Positions 27,795-36,195 are shown, counted from the first letter of the stretch. The stretch: 64,000 nt of DNA from Franzmannia qiaohouensis (GCF_031451695.1 NZ_JARWAM010000007.1:124001-188000), one strand, 5' to 3'. Notes: a model not told the origin generated them from the letters alone. Program-made: numbers and translations.

Positions 27795-29000
27795 TTGGAA
27801 CAGCACGAGATAGCGACCCTCGGAGGGCTTGCGACAACCCAGCCTGAGCAGGCGCTACTGCCAAATGACGACGGCGTGCATATCGCTGCCCGCAGCGATA
27901 GCGAGGCGGTCAGGCTGTGGCTGGCGGAGTACGCGGCCAGCCCGCAGACCCAGCGCGCCTATCGCAAGGAGGCCGAGCGCCTGCTGCTATGGCTGGCCGG
28001 GCGCGGCTTGGCGCTGGAGGGGCTGCGCCGCGAGCACCTCGCCGAGTTCGAATCCTTTCTCGCCGACCCTCGACCCGCCGAGCGCTGGATCGGACCGCCG
28101 CGGCCACGGGCCAGCAGCGAATGGCGGCCATTTCGTGGGCCGCTGTCGGCGGCTAGCCGTCGGCAGAGCCTGGTGATTCTGCAGGGCATGTTTGCCTGGC
28201 TGACTGACGCCGGCTGGGTGCGCCACAACCCCTTTCGGCTGATGCGCGACAAGCGCCGCCGGCTCGATAATCGCGGCGGGCGCATCGAGCGTTACCTCGA
28301 GCGACCGCTGTGGGACTGGCTATGGACCTGGATCAACCAGCCGCCGGGGGAGGGCGCCAGCAGGCGCGAGGTGCTGCGCTGGCAGCGGCGTCGCTTCCTG
28401 TTCGGCTTTGTCTATCTGCTGGCCCCGCGCATCGCCGAGCTGGCCGCGGCGCGCATGGAGGATGTGTACCTGATCGAGGGTCGCTGGTGGTGGCGGGTGA
28501 CCGGCAAGGGCGACAAGCGCGCCGAGATTCCGCTGCCGCCGGAAGCACTGGCGCTGCTCGGTGAATGGCGCCAGGCACTGGAACTCGCCGCGGAGCCCGA
28601 TTCGCGTGATAGCGGCCCGCTGCTGCGCGGGCTGGATGGCAAGCGTGGGCTAGGCGACAACCAGCTCTATCGGCTGATCAAGTCGGCCTTCGCCGAGGCG
28701 GCAGGCGCCCTGGAGGCCGCGGGGGGTCGCGGCGACGTAGCGCCATCGCTGGCGGCCATGGCGCCCAGGCTGCGCCAGGCCTCACCGCACTGGCTGCGGC
28801 ATACCGCCTTGACCCACCAGGCGCAGCGTGGCGTCGAGCTGCGCTACCTGGCGATGACCGCTCGCCATGCACGGCTCGACACCACGGCGCGCTACCTGCA
28901 CGCCGAAGCCGAGGAATGGCAGCAGCAGGTCTCGCGTCATTCGCTGTATACCGGCAGTCGGCGGAGCGGGGCGGACACGAGCGGCGATGGGCCGGTATAA
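27795..29000 (+). CDS. tyrosine-type site-specific recombinase/integrase
   Basis: A 401-residue recombinase. The N-terminal SAM-like core-binding domain (about 40-150) contains ASPQTQRAYRKEAERLLLWL. The catalytic domain (about 175-385) has the expected residues in order: Arg in LLAPRIAELAAARMEDV, Lys in VTGKGDKRAEIPL, HWLRHTALTH (box II His and Arg), and HARLDTTARYLH with the nucleophilic Tyr. It therefore looks catalytically intact. The start is TTG at 27795, with GAGGAGG seven to eight bases before it. No attachment-site repeats, excisionase or cargo genes are visible nearby, and the codon use resembles its neighbours. Confidence 0.88.
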   Translation: MEQHEIATLGGLATTQPEQALLPNDDGVHIAARSDSEAVRLWLAEYAASPQTQRAYRKEAERLLLWLAGRGLALEGLRREHLAEFESFLADPRPAERWIGPPRPRASSEWRPFRGPLSAASRRQSLVILQGMFAWLTDAGWVRHNPFRLMRDKRRRLDNRGGRIERYLERPLWDWLWTWINQPPGEGASRREVLRWQRRRFLFGFVYLLAPRIAELAAARMEDVYLIEGRWWWRVTGKGDKRAEIPLPPEALALLGEWRQALELAAEPDSRDSGPLLRGLDGKRGLGDNQLYRLIKSAFAEAAGALEAAGGRGDVAPSLAAMAPRLRQASPHWLRHTALTHQAQRGVELRYLAMTARHARLDTTARYLHAEAEEWQQQVSRHSLYTGSRRSGADTSGDGPV

Positions 29001-29001
29001 T
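28972..29001 (+). promoter_or_regulatory. candidate promoter for sufE
   Basis: A consensus -10 box TATAAT (28996-29001) overlaps the recombinase stop codon. CGGACA (28972-28977), 4 of 6 to the -35 consensus, is 18 bases upstream. Transcription would begin just before the sufE ribosome site. Confidence 0.45.
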
Positions 29002-29028
29002 GACTCCATTCGAGGAGAAGGAGCCATC

Positions 29029-29457
29029 ATGTCAACGCAGGAACCCACGACCCAGGCGGCCCAGCAGGCGCTCATCGACGAATTCGCGATGTTCGACAAC
29101 TGGATGGATCGCTATCAGTACATCATCGACCTCGGCAAGCAGCTGCCGACCTTCCCCGATGAGTGGAAGACCCCTGACTACAAGATCCAGGGCTGTCAGT
29201 CCAACGTCTGGATTCGCCACGCCCGCGACGGCGAGCGCCTGCATTTCGACGCCACCTCGGATGCCGCTATCGTCTCCGGGCTGATCGCCGTGCTGCTCCG
29301 CATCTACAATGATCGCGAACCCCAGGAGGTGGTCGCCACCGAACCCAGCTTCCTCGAGGCGCTAGGGCTCGACAAGCACCTCTCGCCGACCCGCAGCAAC
29401 GGCCTGCATGCCATGTTGACGCGGATTTACGATGTGGCCCAGCGCGAAGCCGCCTGA
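29029..29457 (+). CDS. sufE: SufE-family cysteine desulfurase partner
   Basis: SufE accepts sulfane sulfur from the desulfurase SufS/CsdA and passes it to the Fe-S scaffold. The 142-residue protein has the family blocks DNWMDRYQYIIDLGKQLP and YKIQGCQSNVWI, in which the single cysteine is the sulfur-accepting residue. Start ATG at 29029 with GAGGAGAAGGAG immediately upstream. No other suf gene is in the window, though nfuA lies 2.5 kb away; CsdE is the alternative paralogue name. Confidence 0.92.
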   Translation: MSTQEPTTQAAQQALIDEFAMFDNWMDRYQYIIDLGKQLPTFPDEWKTPDYKIQGCQSNVWIRHARDGERLHFDATSDAAIVSGLIAVLLRIYNDREPQEVVATEPSFLEALGLDKHLSPTRSNGLHAMLTRIYDVAQREAA

Positions 29458-29462
29458 GCAAG

Positions 29463-29831
29463 CTAGGCCGATAGCGGTGGATGCGCGCGTTGCCGTTCTT
29501 CCCGGGCCAGGATCGCCGGTGCGTCAAGGGCGGCGATCGCCACGCCGCGATCGGTGGGAATGTCGCCGGCCAGCTGCAGGGCCTGGTAGCGGGCGCAGCA
29601 GACGCGCAGGAACGAGGCGAAGTTAGCCAGGTCATGGCCAGCCTCGCTGGATTCTCTGGCCAGGCGCGTCAGCAACTGCCCCAGGGTCAGCCCGTCACGT
29701 TGGCCGATCTCCTCGAGCAGGTACCAGAAGAAGCTCTCCAGTCGCACGCTGGTGGAGACTCCATCAAGGCGAATGGAGCGGGTCTGCGCCTCCCATAGAT
29801 CGGGGTCGGCACCCACGAAGAGCCTGCACAT
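29463..29831 (-). CDS. ribbon-helix-helix domain protein (RHH_4 type)
   Basis: A 122-residue protein beginning MCRLFVGADPDLWEAQTRSI. The segment TRSIRLDGVSTSVRLESFFW followed by YLLEEIGQRDGLTLGQLLTRL has the strand-helix-helix layout of the RHH_4 family, small presumed DNA-binding proteins. No target is known. It is convergent with sufE, with 5 bases between the stops. The start follows CGAGGAG. Confidence 0.8.
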   Translation of the reverse strand: MCRLFVGADPDLWEAQTRSIRLDGVSTSVRLESFFWYLLEEIGQRDGLTLGQLLTRLARESSEAGHDLANFASFLRVCCARYQALQLAGDIPTDRGVAIAALDAPAILAREERQRAHPPLSA

Positions 29832-29930
29832 CGTCGAATTCTCCTCGTACGCTACGGGATCGTCTCTCCCATAGCATAGTCTGGCGCCGTCGCCGCGACG
29901 AGGCGTCCGGCGCCAAGGATGCCGGGCGCG

Positions 29931-30515
29931 TCAGGCGTGGCTGATCCGCGTGCCGAGCAGGGCGAGGAATTGCGCGATCCAGGCCGGATGCGCCGGCCAG
30001 GCCGGTGCGCTGACCAGGTTGCCCTCGGTGATGGCGTCATCCACGGCAATATCGGCATAGCTGCCGCCGGCCAGCTCCACGTCGGGCCGGCAGGCGGGGT
30101 AGGCCGAGCAGCGCCGCCCCTCGAGCACGCCGGCAGCGGCCAACAGTTGGGCCCCATGGCAGATCGCCGCCACCGGCTTGTTGGTCTCGAAGAAGTGGCG
30201 CACCAGTGCGGTGACGTCAGCATTCAGGCGCAGATATTCCGGGGCCCGGCCGCCGGGTATGACCAGGCCGTCATAGTCGGCCGGCGTGACGCTGGCGAAA
30301 TCCGCATTGAGGGTAAAACGATGGCCGGGCTTCTCGGTATAGGTCTGGTCACCCTCGAAGTCATGGATGGCGGTGGCCACCGAGTCGCCTGCGGCCTTGT
30401 CGGGGCAGACCGCATCGACCCGATAGCCCACCGCCTGCAGGGCCTGGAAAGGCACCATGATCTCGTAGTCCTCGACGAAATCCCCACATAGCAGCAACAG
30501 TCGTTGGGTGGACAT
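29931..30515 (-). CDS. DJ-1/PfpI family protein
   Basis: A 194-residue class I glutamine-amidotransferase-like fold. The nucleophile elbow is AAICHGAQLLAAAGVLEG with the reactive Cys near residue 112, and the glutamate position is in LLLCGDFVEDYEIMVPF. Members act as glyoxalases, deglycases, chaperones or proteases; the specific role cannot be read. The ATG at 30515 follows GAGGAGGAG. Confidence 0.88.
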   Translation of the reverse strand: MSTQRLLLLCGDFVEDYEIMVPFQALQAVGYRVDAVCPDKAAGDSVATAIHDFEGDQTYTEKPGHRFTLNADFASVTPADYDGLVIPGGRAPEYLRLNADVTALVRHFFETNKPVAAICHGAQLLAAAGVLEGRRCSAYPACRPDVELAGGSYADIAVDDAITEGNLVSAPAWPAHPAWIAQFLALLGTRISHA

Positions 30516-30643
30516 GACGACACTCCTCCTCGTGATCTTGTGATTGGCGTCTCCGACACAGGCGGAGACGATCACTCTGGCATAACCAGGCGCCATCGAG
30601 GTGGTAGCGGGCTACTACAGGGAGGACAGGCTGGCGGGGGGAA

Positions 30644-31003
30644 TCAGTGGTGACGACAGGCGCCGTCACGGGGCCGAAAGTGCTCGTCGAGCTCGGGATC
30701 CTCGCGGCATAGTCGCTCGCTTGGTCCACCGGGCACCGGGTCGATCCCCCCGTCGGCGCCGGGGTGGCAGCGCAGGATGCGGCGCAGGGCGAGCCAGCCG
30801 CCCTTGAGGGGTCCATGCGTCTGGAGTGCTTCCAGCGTGTAGTGCGAGCAACTCGGCCAGTAGCGGCAGCGGGGGCCCAGCAGGGGGCTGATCAGCCATT
30901 GGTAGACGTGCACCAGGCCGATCATCAGTCCGCCCAGCAGGCGGCTCGCCAGCCGGCCCAGCAGGTGCAGAAAACCGCGCACGTATCCGGCCAGGCGGCG
31001 CAT
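30644..31003 (-). CDS. yidD: YidD family membrane protein insertion efficiency factor
   Basis: A 119-residue protein. An amphipathic N-terminal helix (about 1-40) precedes the YidD signature LGPRCRYWPSCSHYTLEAL and HPGADGGIDPVP. YidD assists YidC-mediated membrane insertion. In most bacteria it lies between rnpA and yidC, but here it follows hisI by 3 bases in a zur-hisI-yidD run. The C-terminus is longer than usual, ending in a His/Cys-bearing tail (RPRDGACRHH). Confidence 0.92.
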   Translation of the reverse strand: MRRLAGYVRGFLHLLGRLASRLLGGLMIGLVHVYQWLISPLLGPRCRYWPSCSHYTLEALQTHGPLKGGWLALRRILRCHPGADGGIDPVPGGPSERLCREDPELDEHFRPRDGACRHH

Positions 31004-31006
31004 CGT

Positions 31007-31453
31007 CTAGGCCTGGCCCTTGCCGTAGAGGGTATCCGGGTCGATCAGCGGCTCGCTGCTGACGCGCGCCCGCTCGGCATCCAGAGCCACATAGAAGCAG
31101 CTGCGCCGGCCAGTGTGGCAGGCAGGGCCGTGCTGGTCGACCTGCAGCAGCAGGGTGTCGCCGTCACAATCCAGGGCGGCGCTGACCAGGTGCTGCTGCT
31201 GGCCGGACGACTCTCCCTTGCGCCACAGCTTGCCGCGCGAGCGCGACCAGTAGCAGACCCGGCGGGTAGCGAGGCTTTCACGCAGCGCCGTGGGATTCAT
31301 CCACGCCATCATCAGCACTTCGCCGCTATCGTGCTGCTGGGCAATGGCGGGTATCAGGCCGTCGGCGTTCCACTTGGCCGCTGCCAGCAGGGCGTCGAGC
31401 TCCACGCCCTCGCCAACGTCGGCGCGTTCGAGATCCTTGAACAGCTGACTCAT
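31007..31453 (-). CDS. hisI: phosphoribosyl-AMP cyclohydrolase
   Basis: Third step of histidine synthesis, opening the purine ring of phosphoribosyl-AMP. The 148-residue single-domain enzyme has the catalytic block MMAWMNPTALRESLATRRVCYWSRSR and the metal-binding segment CDGDTLLLQVDQHGPACHTG followed by RRSCF. The three cysteines that bind zinc in this family are all present. HisE is not fused. Its start overlaps the zur stop (ATGA), so it may belong to a zinc-responsive unit rather than a his operon. Confidence 0.95.
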   Translation of the reverse strand: MSQLFKDLERADVGEGVELDALLAAAKWNADGLIPAIAQQHDSGEVLMMAWMNPTALRESLATRRVCYWSRSRGKLWRKGESSGQQQHLVSAALDCDGDTLLLQVDQHGPACHTGRRSCFYVALDAERARVSSEPLIDPDTLYGKGQA

Positions 31454-31887
31454 GCGCTACACTCCTCGCAGATTCCCAACAGCTCGATGGTCTGGCGTTC
31501 GACGCGAAAGCCCAGACTGCTCGCCCGGCTGGCCAACTGAGCGTTGACGTCGTCGAGATGCAGCTCCTCGACGCGACCACAGGCGCGACAGATCAGCAGC
31601 TGAAAGCCGTGGGCGTGCTCGGGGCAGGGGCAGGCGACATAGGCATTGAGCGACTCGATGCGATGCACCAGCCCCTGTTCGATGAGAAATTCCAGGGCGC
31701 GATATATCGTTGGCGGGCGCGCCGACGCGTGCTCCACGGCGAGCTTGTCGAGGAGGTCATAGGCCTTCAGACCGCCGTCGGCGCTGGCGATCATTTCGAG
31801 CACGCGGCGCCTGATTGGCGTGAAGCGCACGCCACGTTGCTGGCACTGCCGATCCGCTTGCTGGATCAGGGAATTGGCGTCGGACAT
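31450..31887 (-). CDS. zur: Fur-family zinc uptake regulator
   Basis: A 145-residue Fur-family repressor. The N-terminal winged helix includes RFTPIRRRVLEMIASADG and KAYDLLDKL...ARPPTIYRALEFLIEQGLVHRIESLNAYVAC, very close to E. coli Zur. The C-terminal dimerisation part has metal-binding CRACGR and a final C-x2-C (CEEC) for the structural zinc. When zinc-loaded, Zur represses uptake and zinc-sparing genes. The ATG at 31887 is used; an open frame further upstream is antisense to the ATP-grasp gene. First gene of zur-hisI-yidD. Confidence 0.9.
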   Translation of the reverse strand: MSDANSLIQQADRQCQQRGVRFTPIRRRVLEMIASADGGLKAYDLLDKLAVEHASARPPTIYRALEFLIEQGLVHRIESLNAYVACPCPEHAHGFQLLICRACGRVEELHLDDVNAQLASRASSLGFRVERQTIELLGICEECSA

Positions 31888-31945
31888 GATGAGCCTGATT
31901 ATGCAATGAGCGGTTATTCTACGCGGCCAACCCGCTGACGGCCAA

Positions 31946-32926
31946 TCACGCCGGGCAGGGAACCTGCTCGGATGGCTGCAGCTCGCCGCGGCGGGCAAAG
32001 TGACGCTGGGCGAAGGCGACGCGCTCCTCGACGCTAACCCCCGGTGGCTGCCGTTCGATGAGGTCGAGGCGTGGCCGCAGCCCTTCACCGTTGGCCATCT
32101 GAATGGCCAGCCCGGGGCGGGCGTTGAGCTCGAGCAGCATGGGGCCCTTGTCGCGGTCCAGCACCATGTCAGTGCCAAGATAGCCGAGCCCGGTCATCTC
32201 GAAGCAGCCGGCGGCGAGCTCCAGCAGTGTCTGCCAGCCGGGGATCTGCAGGCTGGCAAGCTCGTGTCCGGTGTCCGGATGATCGCTGCGCGAGCGGTCG
32301 AACTGTACGCCGCGCAGCGCACCGCCGCTGGCGATATCCAGGCCTACGCCGACCGCGCCCTGGTGCAGGTTGGCCTTGCCATCGGAGGCCGCGGTGGAGA
32401 GGCGCATCATGGCCATGACCGGGTAGCCCTGGAAGATGATCACGCGAATGTCCGGCACGCCCTCGTAGGTATAGACCGAAAGCGATTCGTCGAAGTTGAT
32501 CAGCGCCTCGACCACCGCAACGTCCGGTGAACCGCCCAGTGAGTAGAGGCCCGACAGGATGTTGGACACATGCCGCTCGATATCGACATGGTTCAGGACC
32601 GCACCGCTGGGCTTGATGTAGCTGTCGCCTTCGGCCCGCTCGATGACCAGAATGCCCTTGCCGCCGCTGCCCTTGGCCGGCTTGATCACGAAGCCGGGGT
32701 GGGGGGCGACCATCCTGGCCACGCCCTTGACCTCGAACTGGCTCTTGATGGTGCCGATCAGCGCCGGCGTGGTAATACCGAACTCCTTGGCGAGTAGCTT
32801 GGTCTTCAGCTTGTCGTCCACCAGCGGATAGAGCCGGCGGTCGTTGTAGCGGCCGATATAGCGGATATTGCGCCGGTTCATGCCGACGATGCCCTTGGCT
32901 CTGAGCCGTCCTGGCGTGGTCCACAT
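31946..32926 (-). CDS. RimK-like ATP-grasp ligase (alpha-L-glutamate ligase-like)
   Basis: A 326-residue ATP-grasp enzyme. The ATP-binding blocks are FVIKPAKGSGGKGILVIER (about 80-100) and the metal-binding block DMVLDRDKGPMLLELNARPGLA (about 258-280, with the acidic and Asn residues). Related enzymes ligate glutamate or other amino acids to peptides or proteins; the acceptor here is unknown. It is the last gene of a triad with an inactive transglutaminase membrane protein and a retropepsin-like protease, an arrangement known from other proteobacteria. The start ATG has GGAGGA eight bases upstream. Confidence 0.88.
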   Translation of the reverse strand: MWTTPGRLRAKGIVGMNRRNIRYIGRYNDRRLYPLVDDKLKTKLLAKEFGITTPALIGTIKSQFEVKGVARMVAPHPGFVIKPAKGSGGKGILVIERAEGDSYIKPSGAVLNHVDIERHVSNILSGLYSLGGSPDVAVVEALINFDESLSVYTYEGVPDIRVIIFQGYPVMAMMRLSTAASDGKANLHQGAVGVGLDIASGGALRGVQFDRSRSDHPDTGHELASLQIPGWQTLLELAAGCFEMTGLGYLGTDMVLDRDKGPMLLELNARPGLAIQMANGEGLRPRLDLIERQPPGVSVEERVAFAQRHFARRGELQPSEQVPCPA

Positions 32927-32930
32927 TGGC

Positions 32931-34436
32931 TCAATCCTCCGTGACCGGCTTGAAGCGGCGCAGTTCCAGCAGCCGATAGCCGGTGTAGTTGCCCAGCAGC
33001 AGGATCAACGACATCAGGATCATCTGCACGCCAAGGAAGTTGAAGGTGATGTGTCGCACCCAGGGGTTGTTCATCGCCAGGTAGGCCAGCACTGCCGTCA
33101 GCAGGCTGCCGCCGCCCTGGATCAGTACCTCCTTGGGACCTTCTTCCTCCCACAGGATCGACATCCGCTCGATGGTCCAGGAGAGAATGATCATCGGGAA
33201 GAAGGTGATCGTAAGCCCGGCGTTGAGGCCGAAGCGGTAGGAGAGCACCGAGAACAGCGAGATGATGGCGATGACCGTGATGATCACCGCCGACACTCGC
33301 GCCACCAGTAGCAGGTTGAGGCGCGACAGGTAGCTGCGAATCACCAGGCCTACCGCAACGATCAGCAGGAAACCGATCAGGCCTGTCATCAGCGTGGTCT
33401 GGATGAACGCCAGGGCGATCAGCACCGGCATGAAGGTACCCGAGGTCTTGATACCGATCAGCACCCTGAGCAGTACCACCACCAGCGCGCCAATCGGGAT
33501 CAGCAGGATGGTCTGGAACAGCGCCTGTTCCTCCAGCGGCAGGCTATGGATCGAGAAGTTGATCAGGGTGTCGTTGGCCAACTGGTTACGCACCGCGGCG
33601 GCGGCAGGCTGGTTGTGCTGGATCATCGAGAAGCTGATGTTCGAGTTGGTGCCCCCCTGCACCTCGAGCACCGCCTGGCCGCTATCCTCCCACATCAACA
33701 GGTTGTCAGGGCGTCCCTGCTCACCGGTGACTGGATTGAACAGCGACCAGCGATCGTCATCGAACACCTGCACCCAGGTGGAGAGACTCTGCCGGCGGCG
33801 CCCATCCTCGAGCATCAGGCCACTGACCGCCCGGGCATGTACGCCGGCGTCGTTCAGCAGGCGAACCAGCAGCGAGGCGCGATCGAATTGATTGAGCAAC
33901 AGTCGCGAGTTCTCGCCTTGGCGATCATCGCTGAAGTCGCGGATCAGTTCGCGAGCGAAGGTGAACGGGCTGGCGGAGCGCTGCCAGGCGCGCTCTATGA
34001 CCTGGGTGGCGGCGGTGTCATAGGGACGCTCCCAGACGATGTCCTCCTGCAACGCGGGGCGCCGCGACTCAGGCGGGCGGGCGTCCGGGGCAACCAGCAG
34101 CTGCACGGAGTAGTAGAGCTGTTGACTGCCGGCGGCCTGGCGTATCGACCACTGTGCGCGGCGGCCGCGCTCATCCTCGAGGAATGACAGGCCATAGCCC
34201 GGCGAGGCGGTGTTTTCGGTCAACACGCGATAGCCCTGCTGATGCGAGGGCAGCGCCATGTCGACCATCACCGGTCCGCCCTGGGCGGTAAGGTTGACCT
34301 GGGCCTCGATCTCCCATACCTGGCGCTGTTCGCCGGGTGTCCAGGGGACCTCGAACTGCACGTGGCGGTGCACGCTGAGGGCGATGCCGGCGATCATCAA
34401 GGCGCCGACGAGTAAATAGAAGGGCAGGCGGGACAT
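32931..34436 (-). CDS. inactive transglutaminase-domain protein with seven membrane helices
   Basis: A 501-residue membrane protein. The first 20 residues form an N-terminal anchor (LPFYLLVGALMIAGIALSV). Residues about 40-260 are a periplasmic domain with transglutaminase-like elements but no visible Cys-His-Asp triad (no cysteine in this region). The C-terminal third has about seven membrane helices (from AGVLLIPIGALVVVLLRVLI-like through LIGFLLIVAVGL to MILMSLILLLGNYTGY). Its likely role is a sensor or scaffold for the neighbouring protease and ligase. Translation starts after AAGGAAT at good spacing. Confidence 0.86.
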   Translation of the reverse strand: MSRLPFYLLVGALMIAGIALSVHRHVQFEVPWTPGEQRQVWEIEAQVNLTAQGGPVMVDMALPSHQQGYRVLTENTASPGYGLSFLEDERGRRAQWSIRQAAGSQQLYYSVQLLVAPDARPPESRRPALQEDIVWERPYDTAATQVIERAWQRSASPFTFARELIRDFSDDRQGENSRLLLNQFDRASLLVRLLNDAGVHARAVSGLMLEDGRRRQSLSTWVQVFDDDRWSLFNPVTGEQGRPDNLLMWEDSGQAVLEVQGGTNSNISFSMIQHNQPAAAAVRNQLANDTLINFSIHSLPLEEQALFQTILLIPIGALVVVLLRVLIGIKTSGTFMPVLIALAFIQTTLMTGLIGFLLIVAVGLVIRSYLSRLNLLLVARVSAVIITVIAIISLFSVLSYRFGLNAGLTITFFPMIILSWTIERMSILWEEEGPKEVLIQGGGSLLTAVLAYLAMNNPWVRHITFNFLGVQMILMSLILLLGNYTGYRLLELRRFKPVTED

Positions 34437-34488
34437 GTCAATTCCTTGTACAACGAAGGGGTCTCACGACCCCATCAGCGGCAGCGGC

Positions 34489-35361
34489 TCAGGACTCGTC
34501 GCCGTTGGCTTCGTTTTCATCATCGTCCATGACTTCATCTTCGCTGGCCTCGTCGGCCGGTCGACCACCCGGGAACTCGGGGCGTGGATGAAGGTAAGTT
34601 TCAGCGACGTCGATCATGGCAATGTCCATCATGAAACGCCGTCCCAGCAGTACAGGATAGTTGAGATGGCTGCGATCATTGAGGGTGAACTCGACCTGTT
34701 CGCGAATCGGGCCCAGCGTCATCATCATCCGTACCACCGGCCGCGACTCTTCGCCGGCCGCCTGGAGTATGCGCACGCGCCTTATCACCGGCGCCTCGAT
34801 CCACTCATCGCGCACTTGCTCGACCACGACATCATCTTCGCCCAGGGCCAGCTTGAAACGCACCCAGGTGTCGCCATCACGTTCGAAGCGAGTGATGTCG
34901 GTAGCCGACAGCGACGAGGTGCTGGCGCCGGAGTCGACCCGCGCCTTGAGGTAGGTCCCCACGTCCGGCAGGCCGATCCATTCGCTGCGGCCGAGGATCT
35001 CCTTGTTATCGAGCGGGCTTTCGGCGTCTTCTTCACACTGTGCGGGGATGATCACCGGCTCGTCGGCGAGGAGGTCGATATCGCTGCGTATGTCGCGCAA
35101 CAGGCTGCCGACTTCACGTACATCCGCGGTCAGGCGGCGGGTATCGTTGGCATTCTCGGTGAGTAGCTGATGATGGACGTCGCAGCGCTCGGCGAGCTGT
35201 TGCTCCAGTTGGACGACTCGCGACTCGAACTGCATCTGGGTCAGCGCTGGCTCAGGGGGAGGCTCGGGTTCTCCTTGCAGGAGAGCACAGCCGCCAAGAA
35301 GTGCCGGGATGGCGAGTGCCGTGGCAGGAAAAGCGCGTCGAATCCGCATCACAATCGACAT
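34489..35361 (-). CDS. lipoprotein with retropepsin-like (Zn_protease/RimB family) domain
   Basis: A 290-residue protein. The N-terminus ends in a lipobox-like LLGGC at about residue 25, so it is probably a lipoprotein. A coiled region (about 45-95) precedes a C-terminal aspartyl-protease-like domain. There, KARVDSGASTSSLSATDI carries the DSGA catalytic motif and LLGRRFMMDIAMIDV closes the fold. The family was first annotated as ATP-dependent zinc protease, but DSGA implies an aspartic mechanism. The very acidic C-terminal tail is unusual. No strong ribosome site is seen; an ATG at 35349 is an alternative start. Confidence 0.82.
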   Translation of the reverse strand: MSIVMRIRRAFPATALAIPALLGGCALLQGEPEPPPEPALTQMQFESRVVQLEQQLAERCDVHHQLLTENANDTRRLTADVREVGSLLRDIRSDIDLLADEPVIIPAQCEEDAESPLDNKEILGRSEWIGLPDVGTYLKARVDSGASTSSLSATDITRFERDGDTWVRFKLALGEDDVVVEQVRDEWIEAPVIRRVRILQAAGEESRPVVRMMMTLGPIREQVEFTLNDRSHLNYPVLLGRRFMMDIAMIDVAETYLHPRPEFPGGRPADEASEDEVMDDDENEANGDES

Positions 35362-35467
35362 GGGATAGGGGGAATCCTTGTAACTGGTCGCCTGATGATA
35401 AGGAGTGTGGTGGAGGCGTGTCCAATGGGTTTGCTGGTATGGACGGCGCTGTACACACTCAATTTAA

Positions 35468-35483
35468 CATAATATACATTATG
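35468..35483. promoter_or_regulatory. AT-rich inverted repeat before the DUF3833 gene
   Basis: CATAAT (35468-35473) and ATTATG (35478-35483) surround ATAC. It lies about 90 bases before the DUF3833 start and 107 bases from the protease start, in the 209-base divergent region 35362-35570. It could be a -10 region for either strand or an operator; nothing else is evident in the gap. Confidence 0.35.
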
Positions 35484-35570
35484 CGAAGTAGAGCATTGCC
35501 TCATGATATCGCGAACCCTGCGGCCAACTAAGGGTCACAGCGCTACAAACATCATGCAAGGGCTCGATTA

Positions 35571-36119
35571 ATGTACAAGAAACTCCCACTGTTTCATCGC
35601 CATTGGCTGGTGCTGTGGCTGGCTCTGCTGCTGGCCGGCTGCGCCGGTGTCGACGTGGAGGATTATACAGGTAGCGAACCGCGCCTGGATATCGCCGAGT
35701 ACTTCGTTGGCGAGACACGCGCCTGGGGCATGGTTCAGGATTTCCGCGGCGAGGTACAGCGCCGTTTCACGGTGGATATCGACGGCAGCTACGACGGCCA
35801 GACCCTGGTGCTCGACGAGCACTTCGTCTTCGACGATGGCGAGACCGACCGCCGCATCTGGACCTTCGAGCGCGTCGACGACAATCGCTGGCGCGGCAGC
35901 GCCAACGACGTCGAGGGTTCGGTGGACGCGGCACATCACGGCCACGTCTTCAACATGCGCTATCCACTGGACGTCGAGGTTGGCGGACGCAACATCACCT
36001 TCCAGATGGATGACTGGATGTACCTGCAGCCCGATGGCCGCTTGATCAATCGCACCGCGATGCGCAAGTTCGGCATCACCCTCGGGGAAATCACCATCGT
36101 CTTCGATCAGCAGCGCTGA
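35571..36119 (+). CDS. DUF3833 family lipoprotein
   Basis: A 182-residue protein with a lipoprotein signal (WLALLLAGCAG, Cys near residue 24), so it is probably membrane-anchored in the periplasm. The body matches DUF3833: EYFVGETRAWGMVQDFRGEVQRRF, FDDGETDRRIWTFERVDDNRW and DWMYLQPDGRLINRTAMRKFGI. Function unknown; the beta-rich pattern suggests a calycin-like barrel. It is followed by a strong hairpin that separates it from ectC. Confidence 0.88.
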   Translation: MYKKLPLFHRHWLVLWLALLLAGCAGVDVEDYTGSEPRLDIAEYFVGETRAWGMVQDFRGEVQRRFTVDIDGSYDGQTLVLDEHFVFDDGETDRRIWTFERVDDNRWRGSANDVEGSVDAAHHGHVFNMRYPLDVEVGGRNITFQMDDWMYLQPDGRLINRTAMRKFGITLGEITIVFDQQR

Positions 36120-36134
36120 GCGAGTCACCGATAC

Positions 36135-36172
36135 ACCGACGCCCCGCCAGGAGAACCTGTCGGGGCGTCGGT
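36135..36172. terminator. bidirectional terminator between DUF3833 gene and ectC
   Basis: A perfect 12-bp stem, ACCGACGCCCCG (36135-36146) with CGGGGCGTCGGT (36161-36172). The loop contains a small CAGG/CCTG stem (36148-36151 with 36156-36159). Confidence 0.7.
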
Positions 36173-36195
36173 AGGCGCTGTATCAAGCGTCCCGC

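Noticed and set aside
27795..29000. Recombinase as evidence of a prophage or integrative element
   Set aside because: No attachment repeats, phage or transfer genes, or compositional shift are seen on either side; neighbours are housekeeping genes.
28972..29001. TATAAT as a promoter for the recombinase
   Set aside because: It overlaps the recombinase stop codon and points toward sufE.
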